Shown piece after piece: positions 1-10,579 of a DNA stretch of 64,000 bases. Source of the DNA: Neolentinus lepideus HHB14362 ss-1 (lineage: Eukaryota > Basidiomycota > Agaricomycetes > Gloeophyllales > Gloeophyllaceae); assembly GCA_001632425.1 (NCBI GenBank), contig KV425577.1:189462-253461 (forward strand). Direction: 5' to 3'. Position numbers and translations under genes: made by a program. The notes under the pieces were generated by a model. It made no database searches. It had not been told where the DNA came from and worked only from the letters and a program-made list of their open reading frames with translations. Position 1 is the first letter of the stretch. Every line of letters begins with the position of its first letter.

Positions 1-634
1 CGGCAACCAATAGAGAGAACGCAGACAACTTGATGAAGCCTGTTCGGCTTTGCCCGAAGCATCCACGACGAGCCACGACCTAACACGCTACTCCATCCAC
101 CAGCTCAGTCACCCCTATAGCTAGGCTTATAAGCCCACCAACCTAGAGTCATATTATAGTGCCTAATGATCGGCTCGCTTGGCTCTATCATCTATATCGC
201 AGTGCTCCTCATCAACTCGATCGCTATTCTGAGCGAAGAGCGTTTCCTCGCGCGCAGTATGCCTCTCGGTATCTCTCTGGACAGGCAGTCGTCTGACATG
301 CAGTAACAGTCGGATGGTCGTCTTCGCAGCTACAGCCAGGAGCCAGTGGCTTCCATCAACCATACGAGCAGCCGGGGTTCGCAGGTGGACAGGCGGATAT
401 TGGTGTAAAAGGCCGGCTAATCAATCTTATTAGTGCTGTGCGGACCCTCATGCGAAGTATGTACAGTACAGATACAAGAGAAATCCTCGCTAATAGAAAT
501 ACACTCTGTAGTACCGTTAATTGGCATAAACCTGGTCATTATCCTATACGAGCTGGTCGCGGGCTAGACAATGATGACAACTGTATGGATGGGTCGTGTC
601 GGTCGTGAATGGCTTCCCCGTGTGTTTTACTGTT
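1..634. other. Intergenic, no gene recognised
   Basis: Only short uninformative open frames occur here and none resembles a known family. It holds the 3' flank of the minus-strand GILT-like gene and possibly the flank of a gene left of the window. Confidence 0.4.
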
Positions 635-1501
635 TTATTCATCGTTGTCTTCGAGGCGGTTGCTGTCGCTGTTCAGCCGTCGATACTCTTCATTGATTTG
701 CCGGATGAAGTCTTTGGGTGCATGTCCAGCCTAACGGGAGATCATTAACACAGTTGGCCCCAGGTGTTCCGGTACCACGAACCTCGCATTCTTTCCAGGT
801 GTAATCATCTCGTACGCAGACCTTGTATCCATTGATTACGACAGTGCAGCTTTTTCTACAAGGTATCAGGCGTTAGCACAATGCGGGGGATGTTGTGGGT
901 CGCACTCACACGACGTTCAGATGCCGGGTCTCCTTCAGACTTTGCTTCAACAACTGGATACCTTCCTCCGTCTTCCCACTAACATCTGACCCAACGCATC
1001 CCGCAATTCCACTGCCTTCCCAGTCGATCTTAGCTGTATTAGCGCAGCGCAAAGCTACGTCGGGCTTCCCAATCTGCTCCCGACCCTGGTAATTATGGCA
1101 TTGCACGAATTCCCACCACTTGGAGAGAGGTTCGTATTTTGCTACGCAGAGCTGTTGAATGTTGCCTGCGCATTCTTCGGGCCCATGCTTGCAAGTCACG
1201 CCGTACTCGGGCTCCGACTCATTCAACCTACACCAGTTCGATGACCCGCACAATTTTGAGAGGAGACCACATACTGCGCAACATAAGAGAGACTGAAGTC
1301 TATTCTGTCTGAGACAGTGCTGACGACTCGATCGAACACGCTCTCGCACATAATTGCATCCGGGCACTTGGACATGACGCCTAGCACAACAGGCACTTTG
1401 ACATCAAACAATTCAGCAGGCTCATCTTGGACCAGCAAGGAAGTCTGCAGCGCCAGCGACGCAGCTGATAGAGACAAGGCGATGAGACTCGACCAGACCA
1501 T
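635..1501 (-). CDS. GILT-family (gamma-interferon-inducible lysosomal thiol reductase-like) secreted protein
   Basis: GILT proteins are thioredoxin-fold thiol reductases of the secretory/lysosomal system. Four exons (1501-1275, 1227-910, 855-783, 730-635) join in frame to 237 aa. A hydrophobic signal peptide covers about residues 1-20. The family signature CxHGxxECxGNxxQxC is seen as CKHGPEECAGN followed by QQLC, and more conserved Cys follow (WEFVQCHNYQG, CVGSD, ECE near the end). Introns are 47, 54 and 52 bp with GT-AG ends. The start is the only ATG giving a signal peptide. Oddity: the usual CxxC redox pair is replaced by C46-x5-C52 (KCPDAIMC), so classical reductase chemistry is uncertain. 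Family call is firm; function is inferred. Confidence 0.88.
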
Positions 1502-1707
1502 GATGATTATTGCAGAGGATGGCCTTGAGAAATCGGCTATAAAAAGTCTCGTATTCGCACTGATGAGGTTATTTACATATTACGTAAACATCTCCAAAAC
1601 AGCAAATGTCTGGTCAACAGGTCAACAGTTGGCTGTACCTAGCAGGCCGTTGCATTAAAGATACGAGCTGTTTCTGCCACAGGATGAGTCCACCCTTATC
1701 GCACCAA

Positions 1708-2496
1708 CTAGGTTCCGCCTCGGGTCGAATCCCACCACGACCGCGACTCAGTGTCAGATGACGGCGGTTCAAAGTATCTGCATCGCGAGCGGAACGCTTC
1801 CGATGCAAAAGACGGTTAGTCGCGTGCATTATCTCTACTCGCCATTACCACGCACCGTCCAACGACCTCTGCCTGATTATCTTCTCGACAGTTAGTTCAT
1901 TATGCACTTGGTTCCGCTTCGCTTCCCATCAGATAGGCCTGTCAATGTGATCAGCGGCAAACATTACTGCTCACCTTTACCTCTTCTGCGTAAAGCTGCG
2001 CCTGCAGTTTCCTTTGTTCAGCAGGTTTGTCTGCCTGATCTTCTATCGTATTGCGTTTTTCGTCCATGGATGCATCAACAACGCCAACACAGTATTCAAT
2101 TATCTGAGTTCTACGTTTCCAATTTTCTGCATCATTATCGTCTCTGCCAGCAAGACACGGAAGGGGAGGCGCTCACCCAACAGCTGCCGCCAGATGTAAG
2201 CACAAGCCTGATTTTCCACAGACTCGCCGCTTCCTGATCCTTGTCGGTTCTTTTCACGGAACTGCGCTGTGGTTCGGTTGATACGCATTCCAATAGAGTC
2301 ATCGAGCTTCCGATACTCTTTCAGCAGGTCTGGACATACAAGAACTGCTTCAGACTTCTAGGGGCGAAAGAAGATGATATGAAAGACCTTTGAAAAGTGA
2401 GAGGTTTTGACATGTTGAAGGAGAAACATGCACGATTTGAGGCGTCGGTGATGGTCCTTGCAGTGCTAGACTACCGAGGACAGGTGTGGATGGCAT
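1708..2496 (-). CDS. MIX23 / caffeine-induced death protein 2 (Cid2) family protein
   Basis: MIX23 (CCDC58 in human, Cid2 in fission yeast) is a small conserved protein of the mitochondrial intermembrane space linked to protein import. Five exons (2496-2388, 2329-2177, 2126-1975, 1916-1856, 1796-1708) join to 187 aa. No single exon is longer than 153 bp, so simple ORF finding misses it. The signature runs through FKDLLKEYRKLDDSIGMRIN near the N-terminus, a central CAYIWRQLLENW segment, and the C-terminal block VHNELTVEKIIRQRSLDAF, which aligns with the human NVEEVVNDRSWKVF region. Introns are 50-59 bp. An in-frame ATG at 2544 would add 16 residues. The domain match across all five exons makes the model reliable. 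Confidence 0.85.
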
Positions 2497-2740
2497 GATA
2501 AATGTGAACGCAGGCTTGCTTGAGTCGCCGGCCCGGCTTTCCATCGGCTCAGTATGGTCACCGAGGAGCCGTTCCGATCGGATACGGCAGTAATCGCTCC
2601 ACAAGTTGTGCACAATTAATAGAAATACGAATGTGAGCTAAGCGATGCAAGGATACATTGTCTCATAATATAGCATGATTTGATACGAGCTCAAAGCAGG
2701 ATTTGAAATCGAACACGCGCAACAATAAATATTGGTATAC

Positions 2741-2789
2741 ACTTTATATTCAAACTGACCTCTGACAGAGGTCAGTTTGAATATAAAGT
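2741..2789. repeat. Perfect 49-bp palindrome (24-nt arms, 1-nt centre)
   Basis: Positions 2741-2764 are the exact reverse complement of 2766-2789, with a single A at 2765 between them. The arm reads ACTTTATATTCAAACTGACC then TCTG. The palindrome starts at the last base of the zinc-finger stop codon (2789-2791), so the transcript would carry a 24-bp stem directly after translation stops. Confidence 0.97.
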
Positions 2790-4718
2790 CATATTTTAGA
2801 TTCAGGGGCCTCTACCAGTCGCCAGGGATGGAGGGATTCGTACGGTGGCATATCGCTTGGTGCACCATCAGGTTGGTTCTTCTTCGATCGCTTCGGCTTG
2901 TAGTTATGCTTTTCAACCATGTGTCTGTGCCTTCTGGCCGGATCGTTGAAAAACTCGCCACAACCAAAGTGGCACGCATGAGGCTTAGCACCCGTGCTGG
3001 AACAAAGGATATTTAGCACCCAATGCATGAAGCATTTCTCGTACTCACTGTGTGTGACGGTGGTTGTCGAGAGATCCTTTCTGAGGGAAGGCTTTGCCAC
3101 AGTACTCGCATTTCCATTTCCTCAACAGAGGTCAATCGAAGAACTTTTGGTGCCGACAATGTTACTTACTTGATCTTCATGTGGTGGGTCTGAATGTGAC
3201 GTTTCACCAGGTGCTTGCGAGACGTGTATGTACACGTCGTGGGGACTCCATTGTTGGAGGTGACCCACGTGCAACGATGCTGATTAGCCTCCGGTAAGAA
3301 CGTGGAGTACTCCTGCCAGCGGTCGGGGTCGTACTCGCCAACACTCGGCGATGTCCTTGGGGATCTCTCCGGTCCGCCCAGAGATTCTCGGCAATCCTCA
3401 TCAGCGTCCCTACTGGAAGTATGGTACGACCTTTCAGATAATGGGTATTCGACGGCCGAGTCGCTCTCGTCGCGATCGGATCTTCCAAACCGAGGACTGC
3501 TTTCGGCGAATCGCGAGAATGAGGAGTATGAGCTATGGGAAGAGTTTGGGCGGGCTGAAGTAACCCCCCCGGGATGATGGGATCTGTCTCGTCCTGCGAG
3601 GCCCATATCACTAGAGTCATATGCAATCAATATGCACAGGAAACGTAGATAGAATCCGATCCCACTTAAACGGTTCGACAATTTCTCTGACTGGGCCAGG
3701 GTCCGAAGATCTGTAACTCTGTTAGGAATAATACTCACGAATACGATGTAAGACTTACGAGGTAGTAGGAGGAGATCGATCTCCTGACGCATATGATTCA
3801 TCATCGCTGAGCCACTGCTCAGTAAAAATCATTACTTTCAAAGACGGAATAAATACATACGACTGAACATCCCGAACTCGGGCGGAGTTTACTGACGCAG
3901 AGCGTCTCCCATTGCGGTAATTAACATATATGACGGGCCGTTCGCTCATCTGTGATGCAGCCTTGAAGCTTGGCCACATGTAGGTTGCAGTTGGTGAGTT
4001 GAAAACAGACAGGGAGGACCGTGCGGCAGGCGGTGCGCCTTGTTGATAACTACGTTCGGCTCTAGAGCCAAGGTACCCTGAGTTCTGTTCTCTTCCTGAG
4101 CCTGTGCCCACTGACCTTTCTGTGTGACTGGTCCCAAGAGCAGACTGATAGCCGGAAACGGTAGATGTGGCGTAGCTTTCACCGCGAGCCCTGGGGAGCG
4201 CAGGAGATCAGGACGTGGTGTAAAACATCTCTAATGATGTTCTAAAGGTCGTACCGAGCCAATGTCCGAGCCAATGTTTCCTCTCTGACGGTGTGGCGTC
4301 GCGCCTCATCATGAGCCCCTGTGTAACTGTCCCTTGCGGGGAGATTATAGTTGCGCTGAGACCTTGCACTTGGTCCAGGAAGGGCACGTCCCCGAGTACT
4401 GATGTAGTTGGAAGTGCTCGTGAGATTTGAGTGAGGATATGGGAGATCATAATCACTATATATTGAATGCAGTAAGTATCGGACGGTGTGGCGTTTATGA
4501 GGAATGAGAGACAAAAGACAAGGAAACGATCCCAATAAGTTTGCTGGTCATGCATGCCTTGGATGCATGCCTTGGAAACATAGAATTTCGTCGTATTATC
4601 CTTAACATAGAAGACTGCGCAATGCCTGACACTGCATAGAGTTCAATATACAACGTACTCACTGCAGTGATAATCTGGAACGAATGCTTGACGTCGACAA
4701 AGGATAATCCCTCTCCAT
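2789..4718 (-). CDS. C2H2 zinc-finger protein, putative transcription factor
   Basis: Seven exons (4718-4663, 4455-4255, 4190-3861, 3806-3759, 3610-3170, 3120-3049, 2996-2789) sum to 452 codons, a 451-aa protein. The first about 340 residues are Ser/Arg/Gly-rich and look disordered. The C-terminal third holds a CTWV..CTYTSRKHLVKRHIQTHH finger, then CEYCGKAFPQKGSLDNHRHTH, then CHFGCGEFFNDPARRHRHMVEKH, followed by a basic tail (KPKRSKKNQ). This is a nuclear DNA-binding arrangement; targets are unknown. The 5' part is the weak point: intron 1 would be 207 bp and intron 4 would be 152 bp, longer than is normal here, so a small exon may be missing. The stop codon touches a perfect palindrome. Confidence 0.75.
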
Positions 4719-5582
4719 TGCACGCAATGGAGGGAGTTCACAGTCACTTTGAACGGACCGCATTAGAAGACGAGAGTAAGGGACAAAGTGGGACAAGCGG
4801 TGAATTGCAAGGTACTCGGCCATAAGTAACAAAACGGGAAAACTCAATCGGCCATACCATCAAGAAGACATTTCGGGTCATGACAGCAAGCGCTTCACCT
4901 ATCTTATGTCAAATTTTCCGTCGTATGGATCAGACACAGACTCACCTTCGCGGGTACCGTTTGTGAGCGCGGTGGCGACGAAACAAGAACAAAGTCTCCA
5001 TTCATCATCTGAATTGCTTACCGTACCCGCGTCCGTGCGTACCAAATCATGATATATAACCGATGGGTCAGCCATCCAGCCGAGTGTCGTGGGAGCTGAG
5101 CGTGGACAAGTGCGCCCACAATCGATGTCAACAGCATGCACTGCTAGCAGTGCCGAACTCTCCCTAGCTTAACACGTGCAGGCCTGCAGTGTCCGCATCG
5201 CTGCTTCCACTTTTTAGGGCGTCTGTAGCATTAGGTTCAGTGGCTCGCGTGCAGCGCTTATGAATGTGCTTTCGACTTGGTCCAGAAAGCTGCTGCATAA
5301 TTGAATGGCGCAGCAGAACTAGGCTCTCCTGAAACGATGTTGAGGATGATAGTATCTGCTGATGAGGGCGCTACCTTGTAGGACTATCTACTACTTGGCT
5401 CTTCTTGAAAATTACAAAGCCACCTAACTCAACATTGGACCTTTGGAGAAATACAACAATAAAGTGCGTACAGAGCTGCTACCCGCTGGGCATCAGTTTC
5501 TGATGGGCGCAGCAAGATCGGCACGCCACTCACCTGAAAACACTGGAATACAAGGTCACTAGCCAATAAACTTCGGGGAATA
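4719..5582. other. Intergenic between the zinc-finger gene and an orphan gene
   Basis: The minus strand here is upstream of the zinc-finger start at 4718 and probably holds its promoter and 5' UTR. A possible coding start MADPSVIYHDLVRTDAG (from about 5076, minus) precedes a GTAAGC donor-like site and could be an upstream exon. I could not join it to anything convincingly. Confidence 0.3.
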
Positions 5583-6086
5583 CTACACTTGGTTAGGTAT
5601 GGCGGGGAGCGGCGTAATATTCAGTGCATTAAAGTATTCCTGGCTCCAGTCTTCTTCAACAACCGTCGGGTTTTGCGATGGCGGGCTAGTGCCTCCCGAA
5701 CTACCGAAGCCCAATAAGCCCTCCGGCAGAGACTGCACTTGTTTGAAGCCTCTCTTTCGTCTTAGGGGCTTGATTATTCTGCCGAAGGTCAATGTAGCGG
5801 TGATTCCGTCAGGTGCCTGAGGCTCATTAAGCATGTCGACATCGCCGTCGTCAGGGTCCGCAGGATGGCGTTCTTCCTCGGAGAAGGAGCGCGTCCGCTT
5901 AAGGCATGACGGCACTACACCAGACGTGCGACCAGCCGTCCCGAATACTTGATGTAATGTCACATTGGAGGATGTAAAGATTGGGCCACTGGTCTCTCGC
6001 ATCAGATTTTGCGCACTTGATGTTTCATCAACAAGTGGCGTCCCGGTAAAGCGGTGCGTATTGTAACCCTCTGTGACGTCTGCCAT
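5583..6086 (-). CDS. Hypothetical protein, 167 aa
   Basis: One uninterrupted frame from ATG (MADVTEGYNTHRF) to TAA. No family is recognised. It has a Ser/Glu stretch (KRTRSFSEEER), an acidic patch (DPDDGDVDM), a basic patch (IIKPLRRKRG, a possible nuclear localisation signal) and a conserved-looking C-terminus EDWSQEYFNALNITPLPAIP. The lack of introns is unusual among its neighbours. Codon use and the ordered C-terminal motif suggest a real gene, perhaps lineage-specific and nuclear. Confidence 0.5.
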   Translation of the reverse strand: MADVTEGYNTHRFTGTPLVDETSSAQNLMRETSGPIFTSSNVTLHQVFGTAGRTSGVVPSCLKRTRSFSEEERHPADPDDGDVDMLNEPQAPDGITATLTFGRIIKPLRRKRGFKQVQSLPEGLLGFGSSGGTSPPSQNPTVVEEDWSQEYFNALNITPLPAIPNQV

Positions 6087-6920
6087 GGAGACAAGATGAG
6101 AAGACGCAAAGCACGCGTCCAGTCCGCCCCATTATCACGGTAGCCTACTTTTGCGGACTCTCGAACCGACATTTCTTAGACGGGTGTAGATGTCATCAGA
6201 TAAACTAGTAGGCCAAAGGAGGCAAGCCAATTGAATTGATTTTGGTCCAGTAGACATTAAAGTGTTTTTACACTCACAGATCATTATTAGGCGCATTTGA
6301 TGTTGCAAGGTCGTCTCTGACACTCTCTGTGAGCGGTCGTTTGTTGAACGAGGACATGGATGTCGGTGAAGAAGCGGTCCGGCACCTGTCACGTTGACAC
6401 GCGAATGTGACGGACCGCGTTCAATTACTACTATCCGGAGTTGCTTCTCCCGCGGCCTCCGTCTCATCATGCATATGGATGTTTTTCTGATAGTTAATAT
6501 TACTGACTAGTATCGAGTGGAGGGCTCTATCTTACATTAGTATGCAAGAGCAGAAGAGCATAAAAAATATACATTGTATTCTCCGATATAAGCATACCAA
6601 CCGTTTCGATAAGAATCAAGTCAGATATCTCACTAGCAAAATCAAGCATACAATGCAACGAGCTGACAAGCTTTCTCCTTCAGCTGTTCCATGAACGGTA
6701 CATTGTTGGAGCGGGAAGATCAGAGAGTGAAGTAAGACTGACGAGATTGGTTGGTGTATTTTGGTTCCGCCAGTCTTCGAGTTATGTTTAGCAATAATTC
6801 TTAAGAATAACGCAGGCAACCTATCCTCAAGATTAAAAAGATGTCTCTTGCATGGGCTGTTACTCGTTGCTATGGACAATGTTCAAGTCGAACACTTGAC
6901 GCGAAAGAGTTTTTACTGGA
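6087..6920. other. Gene-poor flank of the transposon island
   Basis: A 111-aa minus-strand frame (6135-6470) and an 87-aa one (6616-6879) show no family resemblance and no plausible exon partners. AT content rises around 6480-6620. I see nothing I can support as a gene. Confidence 0.35.
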
Positions 6921-6943
6921 TGACTTCCCGTAACGTTAAATCC
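6921..6943 (+). repeat. Left terminal inverted repeat
   Basis: Identical over 23 bases to the reverse complement of 9781-9803. Confidence 0.9.
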
Positions 6944-7053
6944 GTATTTTCCCTAAAATTTGGGCTTTAAAATCGCATCTGCCGAGATGCCGCTGGGACC
7001 CCGGCGAAGTTGCCCTGTCCGTTGCTAACCTGCGAGCCTCCGTAAACCAGCTT

Positions 7054-7085
7054 GGATACAGAGGGGTCTACCCCCCTCTGTATCC
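7054..7085. repeat. Hairpin with 13-bp perfect stem
   Basis: GGATACAGAGGGG (7054-7066) pairs with CCCCTCTGTATCC (7073-7085) around a six-base loop. It sits just inside the left terminal repeat and may be a subterminal element or the mark of another insertion. Confidence 0.9.
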
Positions 7086-7239
7086 TCCAATACGACGCTA
7101 AATCCTTCGAAACGACGCTAAAGCAGATAAATCGGTCCACAGATCTCCGGTTCTGAACTCCGCTATCCTCTTAAGGTTGATAGGCATACGTAACCGAGTA
7201 GTCCATCCCTCCACTATGTAGTGTACAATTACTGATCGA

Positions 7240-7834
7240 CTAAAGCACCTCTATGCGAAGTAAGACAACGTTTTCCAAGAAAGCAACTATGGACGGGATC
7301 AGGACGAATATCTGCTGGAGTTCAGCTTCTCGAATATTGCTGACCCGGTCCCTAGGTAGTGCAAAACTAAGCAAATTCGCCCCGTCCAGTGAGCGAGGCG
7401 AATTTCCCGCCATAGACACATCAGGACAGGGTATTGGTGTATCTTCCCAGCGTCGCGCAAAGCCAGACTCAATCAAATGTTTGTATATCAAGTCCCATAG
7501 TCTTGATATAAGCTCTACTACTGCAAGTACTTCGATGGAGCTGCTGCCAGGCCTAGGTGGTGAACACACGAGGATTTGGCATAAAACGCTGGCAGCACAG
7601 GTACTGGCGCTGTTCATTGTGTCGTAGATTACGCAGCTGCCGGGCCTCCTCTACACCAATGAGTAGAACCAAAGCAATGGCCGCGAGCTGCACCAGTTCA
7701 TCCTTGCAGTCATTGTTTATGATGTCGAGTACTATCATTACACGGGAGTTGCAAAAAATCCTGCAAATCGCCATAAAGCGTCGACTGTGCTCAACACTTT
7801 CATGATTGGTCTCCATGGTATCATGAAATGTCAT
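7240..7834 (-). pseudogene. Frameshifted Harbinger-like DDE transposase remnant
   Basis: Read on the minus strand, two frames give pieces of the N-terminal region of a DDE-superfamily transposase common in Agaricomycetes. The first (7834-7553) has ALVLLIGVEEARQLRNLRHN then YLCCQRFMPNPR. After a frameshift comes AWQQLHRSTCSSRAYIKTMG, where the family usually has TPWQxLxxSRxxRAFITTMG. A further shift leads to GFARRWEDTPIPCP, RSLDGANLL and ELQQIFVLIPS in the 7617-7240 frame. The catalytic DDE region that should follow is missing before the left repeat. Stops and frameshifts show it is not functional. The family is recognised from memory of its conserved blocks, not from a search. Confidence 0.7.
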
Positions 7835-9615
7835 CCTAAAAACATGATTATCATTTTTTCGCGATTTAATATCTAACGCTACGAGTGCAGGAGAGATGCC
7901 AGGTTGTGCTCGGGAGTTGCAAAAGTTTTGTCACACATCAGTCACACGGCACGTCTAGACTCCGATCCGGCAAAGGCTCAACTCGACGTACTCCGCTTGA
8001 CTGTCAACTAGCGGAGTTTGAATCTCGCGTCAGGCGATGTCACGCCCTGCGCTTCAGGAGCTGCAACTCGGCATCCTTAAAGATCCTCAAGCACTTTTAT
8101 GCTTATCGGGTAGGTAATTTAGACAGAATAACAGTAGTTAAAACTATCCCAGACTTGAGTTTGAGGTAAATGCTCATTTTACCGGAGAGATCTCTTATTT
8201 ACATGCTGTAATCAGTATTGAGGCACAGATATCTTGACCAGCAATCCTTACACTGCTATCGAAATGACTATTGGGAATCCGTTGGACGCCCCACCCTCGG
8301 ATCCCAAACATGGATCCAACGGAAATCATAAAAAATCGCACGCCGCTGTTGGCCGATATCCTGCCTCTTGAAATCCAAGAATCCACCCATACGTCCTCCA
8401 GCGCTCCCACGTGGTGAGGTTCCCGGGCCAATTCTCCTCTCTGAATGTGCAGTTTCGCGTCCTTCTCCCTTGGCTGGCACTAATAGTATACTGTATTGAT
8501 GCAAGATTGAAATGAATAGAATACTAAGTGTGAATAACCTGGGCTGTAGCTGCGAGATCTATTCTACTCCAATCAATGTCATCCTCGACTGCATCATCAC
8601 GAGGACCTTGATCTCCCCCTTACTCCCCAAAGCCCTGCTCACCGGCCATCCCTATATTAGCATTCAACTCAGCTCATCTCGCAGGGGAAGCCGCAACCGT
8701 CTGGCGGCCATAAAAATGGTTATCTGAATCGATAACCTCATCCTCCCACCTGCAAAGCCATCAGCGTATGATCTATTCCACTGACAACATGAATACATAC
8801 GTTACCCAGTTAACTGAAGGGCGTTCTGTCCCGTGCCTCTTCGCCAGTGTCGAGAGCTTCTTATCGACATTTTTCCAAAATCCGGTATCACCGCTGTGCC
8901 TGCCCTCCATATCGACCAGCGGTGCAGCCACATCATGCTGCCCGATAACCAGCATCAGCAGAGCAACCTCGGAGCGCTGTGCGAAGAGCTCACCAGCATT
9001 GCAAGCACACCTAATATCCCGCGTGGGATCGGTTTTGGAATTGCGGGAAGGTGATAGCTTGGCACGATCTTTGCAGCGAAGTCATCAAAGCACACGCCAT
9101 CCTTGACAGAAGCGAAAATCTAAAACTCGGTTAGCGCATGCAATGGTGGATGGGCAACAACATACACTGTTCATTAACAAGATGTGGAGCCATTTGGGAG
9201 AAGCCAGATACAATACGAACAAAGGCAACACTACACGACGGCAAGAGAAACAGACTTAGAAAGTTTGACAGGCACTGGTATAGGGGTAGCCAAATTGGGA
9301 CATCCGGCTGGATTCCATATGGACGATTGGTCCAATGGGCCTGCCGCAGGATTTCGGCCGGGTAGCCGTCAGTTTTCCACCTGCGTGCGGATTTTTCAAA
9401 ATCCATCAGGAGACCAGTCGGACTCTAAGCGGAATCCCATTGGTATCCAATGGCGGGGACTTCCAATGAGTTCCCAAAAGTGATTTGGATAGCAGTGTAC
9501 CACACATGCTTTTATTTGATTTTACTCCATGAACAGTATATCCTAGTCTATATCTATGCATCTGTGGTGGTCCCAATTTTTTTCGTTCAGTGTGGATGGT
9601 ATAGTAGGGGTTGCT

Positions 9616-9665
9616 CGGGAGTTGCAAAATTTGCAACTCCCGTCTAATGATAGTACGTCGGACAT
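9616..9665 (+). repeat. Hairpin carrying a second, inverted copy of a transposase fragment
   Basis: CGGGAGTTGCAAA (9616-9628) and its reverse complement (9630-9642) form a 13-bp stem with one base between. The 14-mer CGGGAGTTGCAAAA also occurs at 7743-7756 and 7911-7924. From 9630 the plus strand continues CAACTCCCGTCTAATGATAG, matching the minus strand of the transposase remnant near 7760-7728 at all but one base. A fragment of the transposase was therefore duplicated in inverse orientation. Confidence 0.75.
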
Positions 9666-9780
9666 AGGGAATTAGAGATAAAAATCCCTAAAATGGGCTT
9701 ATGGTTTAGGGACATCCCTATTTGGCATCTCTAAATCATTTCGCGAAACCGCTGGCGCATTCTACGGAATAGGGATTTAG

Positions 9781-9803
9781 GGATTTAACGTTACGGGAAG
9801 TCA
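9781..9803 (-). repeat. Right terminal inverted repeat
   Basis: Reverse complement of 6921-6943 over all 23 bases. Preceded by AT-rich repeats containing AGGGATTTAGGGATTTA. Confidence 0.9.
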
Positions 9804-10579
9804 CCCACTCTTCCATGCAGTCTGCCTGTCAGCCTGGAGAGAGCGATCTTACCTTTAGTAGAAATGGGGAGGATGTAGTGCCATTCATGTTCTGTGGCCC
9901 GTGAGACTGAATATTGGAGGCTGCGCACTGCTGATGGGATGACTGCCTCGACAAACCAAATCCGAAGCGGTCAGACCGCGTACCCTTCTGCACTCTGAGC
10001 TGTAGGTGCGGCTCAGCGATTGGCCTATCCGCACCGATAGTTCGCCAACTTGAAATCGAGCCACAGAAGAGAGCATCGGAGTAGCAACGCGGCAGGGAGA
10101 ATGCCACTGGCCAAGTGCCGATGGTATCCGTAGTTCGGTCCATTCACGTCTACCGACGAACCGCCGGAGGCTTCGTAGTTGCACTGCTAACCCTATGCTT
10201 AGCCAGCAGAGAAAATGGGATTCGTACCAGTATCATATCTCAGATCAAGATGCCAGAGAATAATGTGCTCGCTAATGTTGTGGACTTGGTGAGACTAAGG
10301 AGACGTAAATTGTTCCCAGATGGAGCTTGGAGACACCTAGTTTTGAGCCAGAAATAGGCATTCTTGCGAGAATGAAGATTCCATATGGTTTCTGTGCACA
10401 CTGCGCGACGTGCGAAAGGGAAGGAGACGGCATGCATGCGGAGGGAGACGCGTGGGACTCGGTCCCCGCCACCGGGCTGGTACCAACCACCACATCGATC
10501 CCTCGGCCGTCTTGTGCCACCCGCTCTTTGCGAGCTCTGGCTTGCGCTAGCCATCCCCGTCGACGTGCTTGTCGGTATT
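9804..10579. other. Intergenic upstream of the kelch membrane protein gene
   Basis: Small frames on both strands show no family resemblance. The last few hundred bases must hold the promoter of the plus-strand gene starting at 10580. No clear TATA box was seen. Confidence 0.35.

Larger units (their letters stand above)
6921..9803. mobile_element. Decayed DNA-transposon island bounded by 23-bp terminal inverted repeats
   Basis: The 23 bases at 6921-6943 (TGACTTCCCGTAACGTTAAA then TCC) are the exact reverse complement of 9781-9803. Similarity may extend 3-4 bases further out (TGGA versus TGGG). Both ends also share CCCTAAAAT and GGGCTT words just inside. Between them lie transposase remnants, hairpins and repeated 14-mers but no intact gene. 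No clear target-site duplication was found. It may be one old element of about 2.9 kb or two ends of related elements with later insertions between them. Confidence 0.65.

Noticed and set aside
4899..5141. 80-aa minus-strand frame as an upstream exon of the zinc-finger gene.
   Set aside because: Its listed start is GTG, and no junction I tried joins it to the exon at 4718.
8768..9106. Overlapping plus-strand frames in the transposon island.
   Set aside because: No recognisable domain; composition fits decayed repeat DNA.
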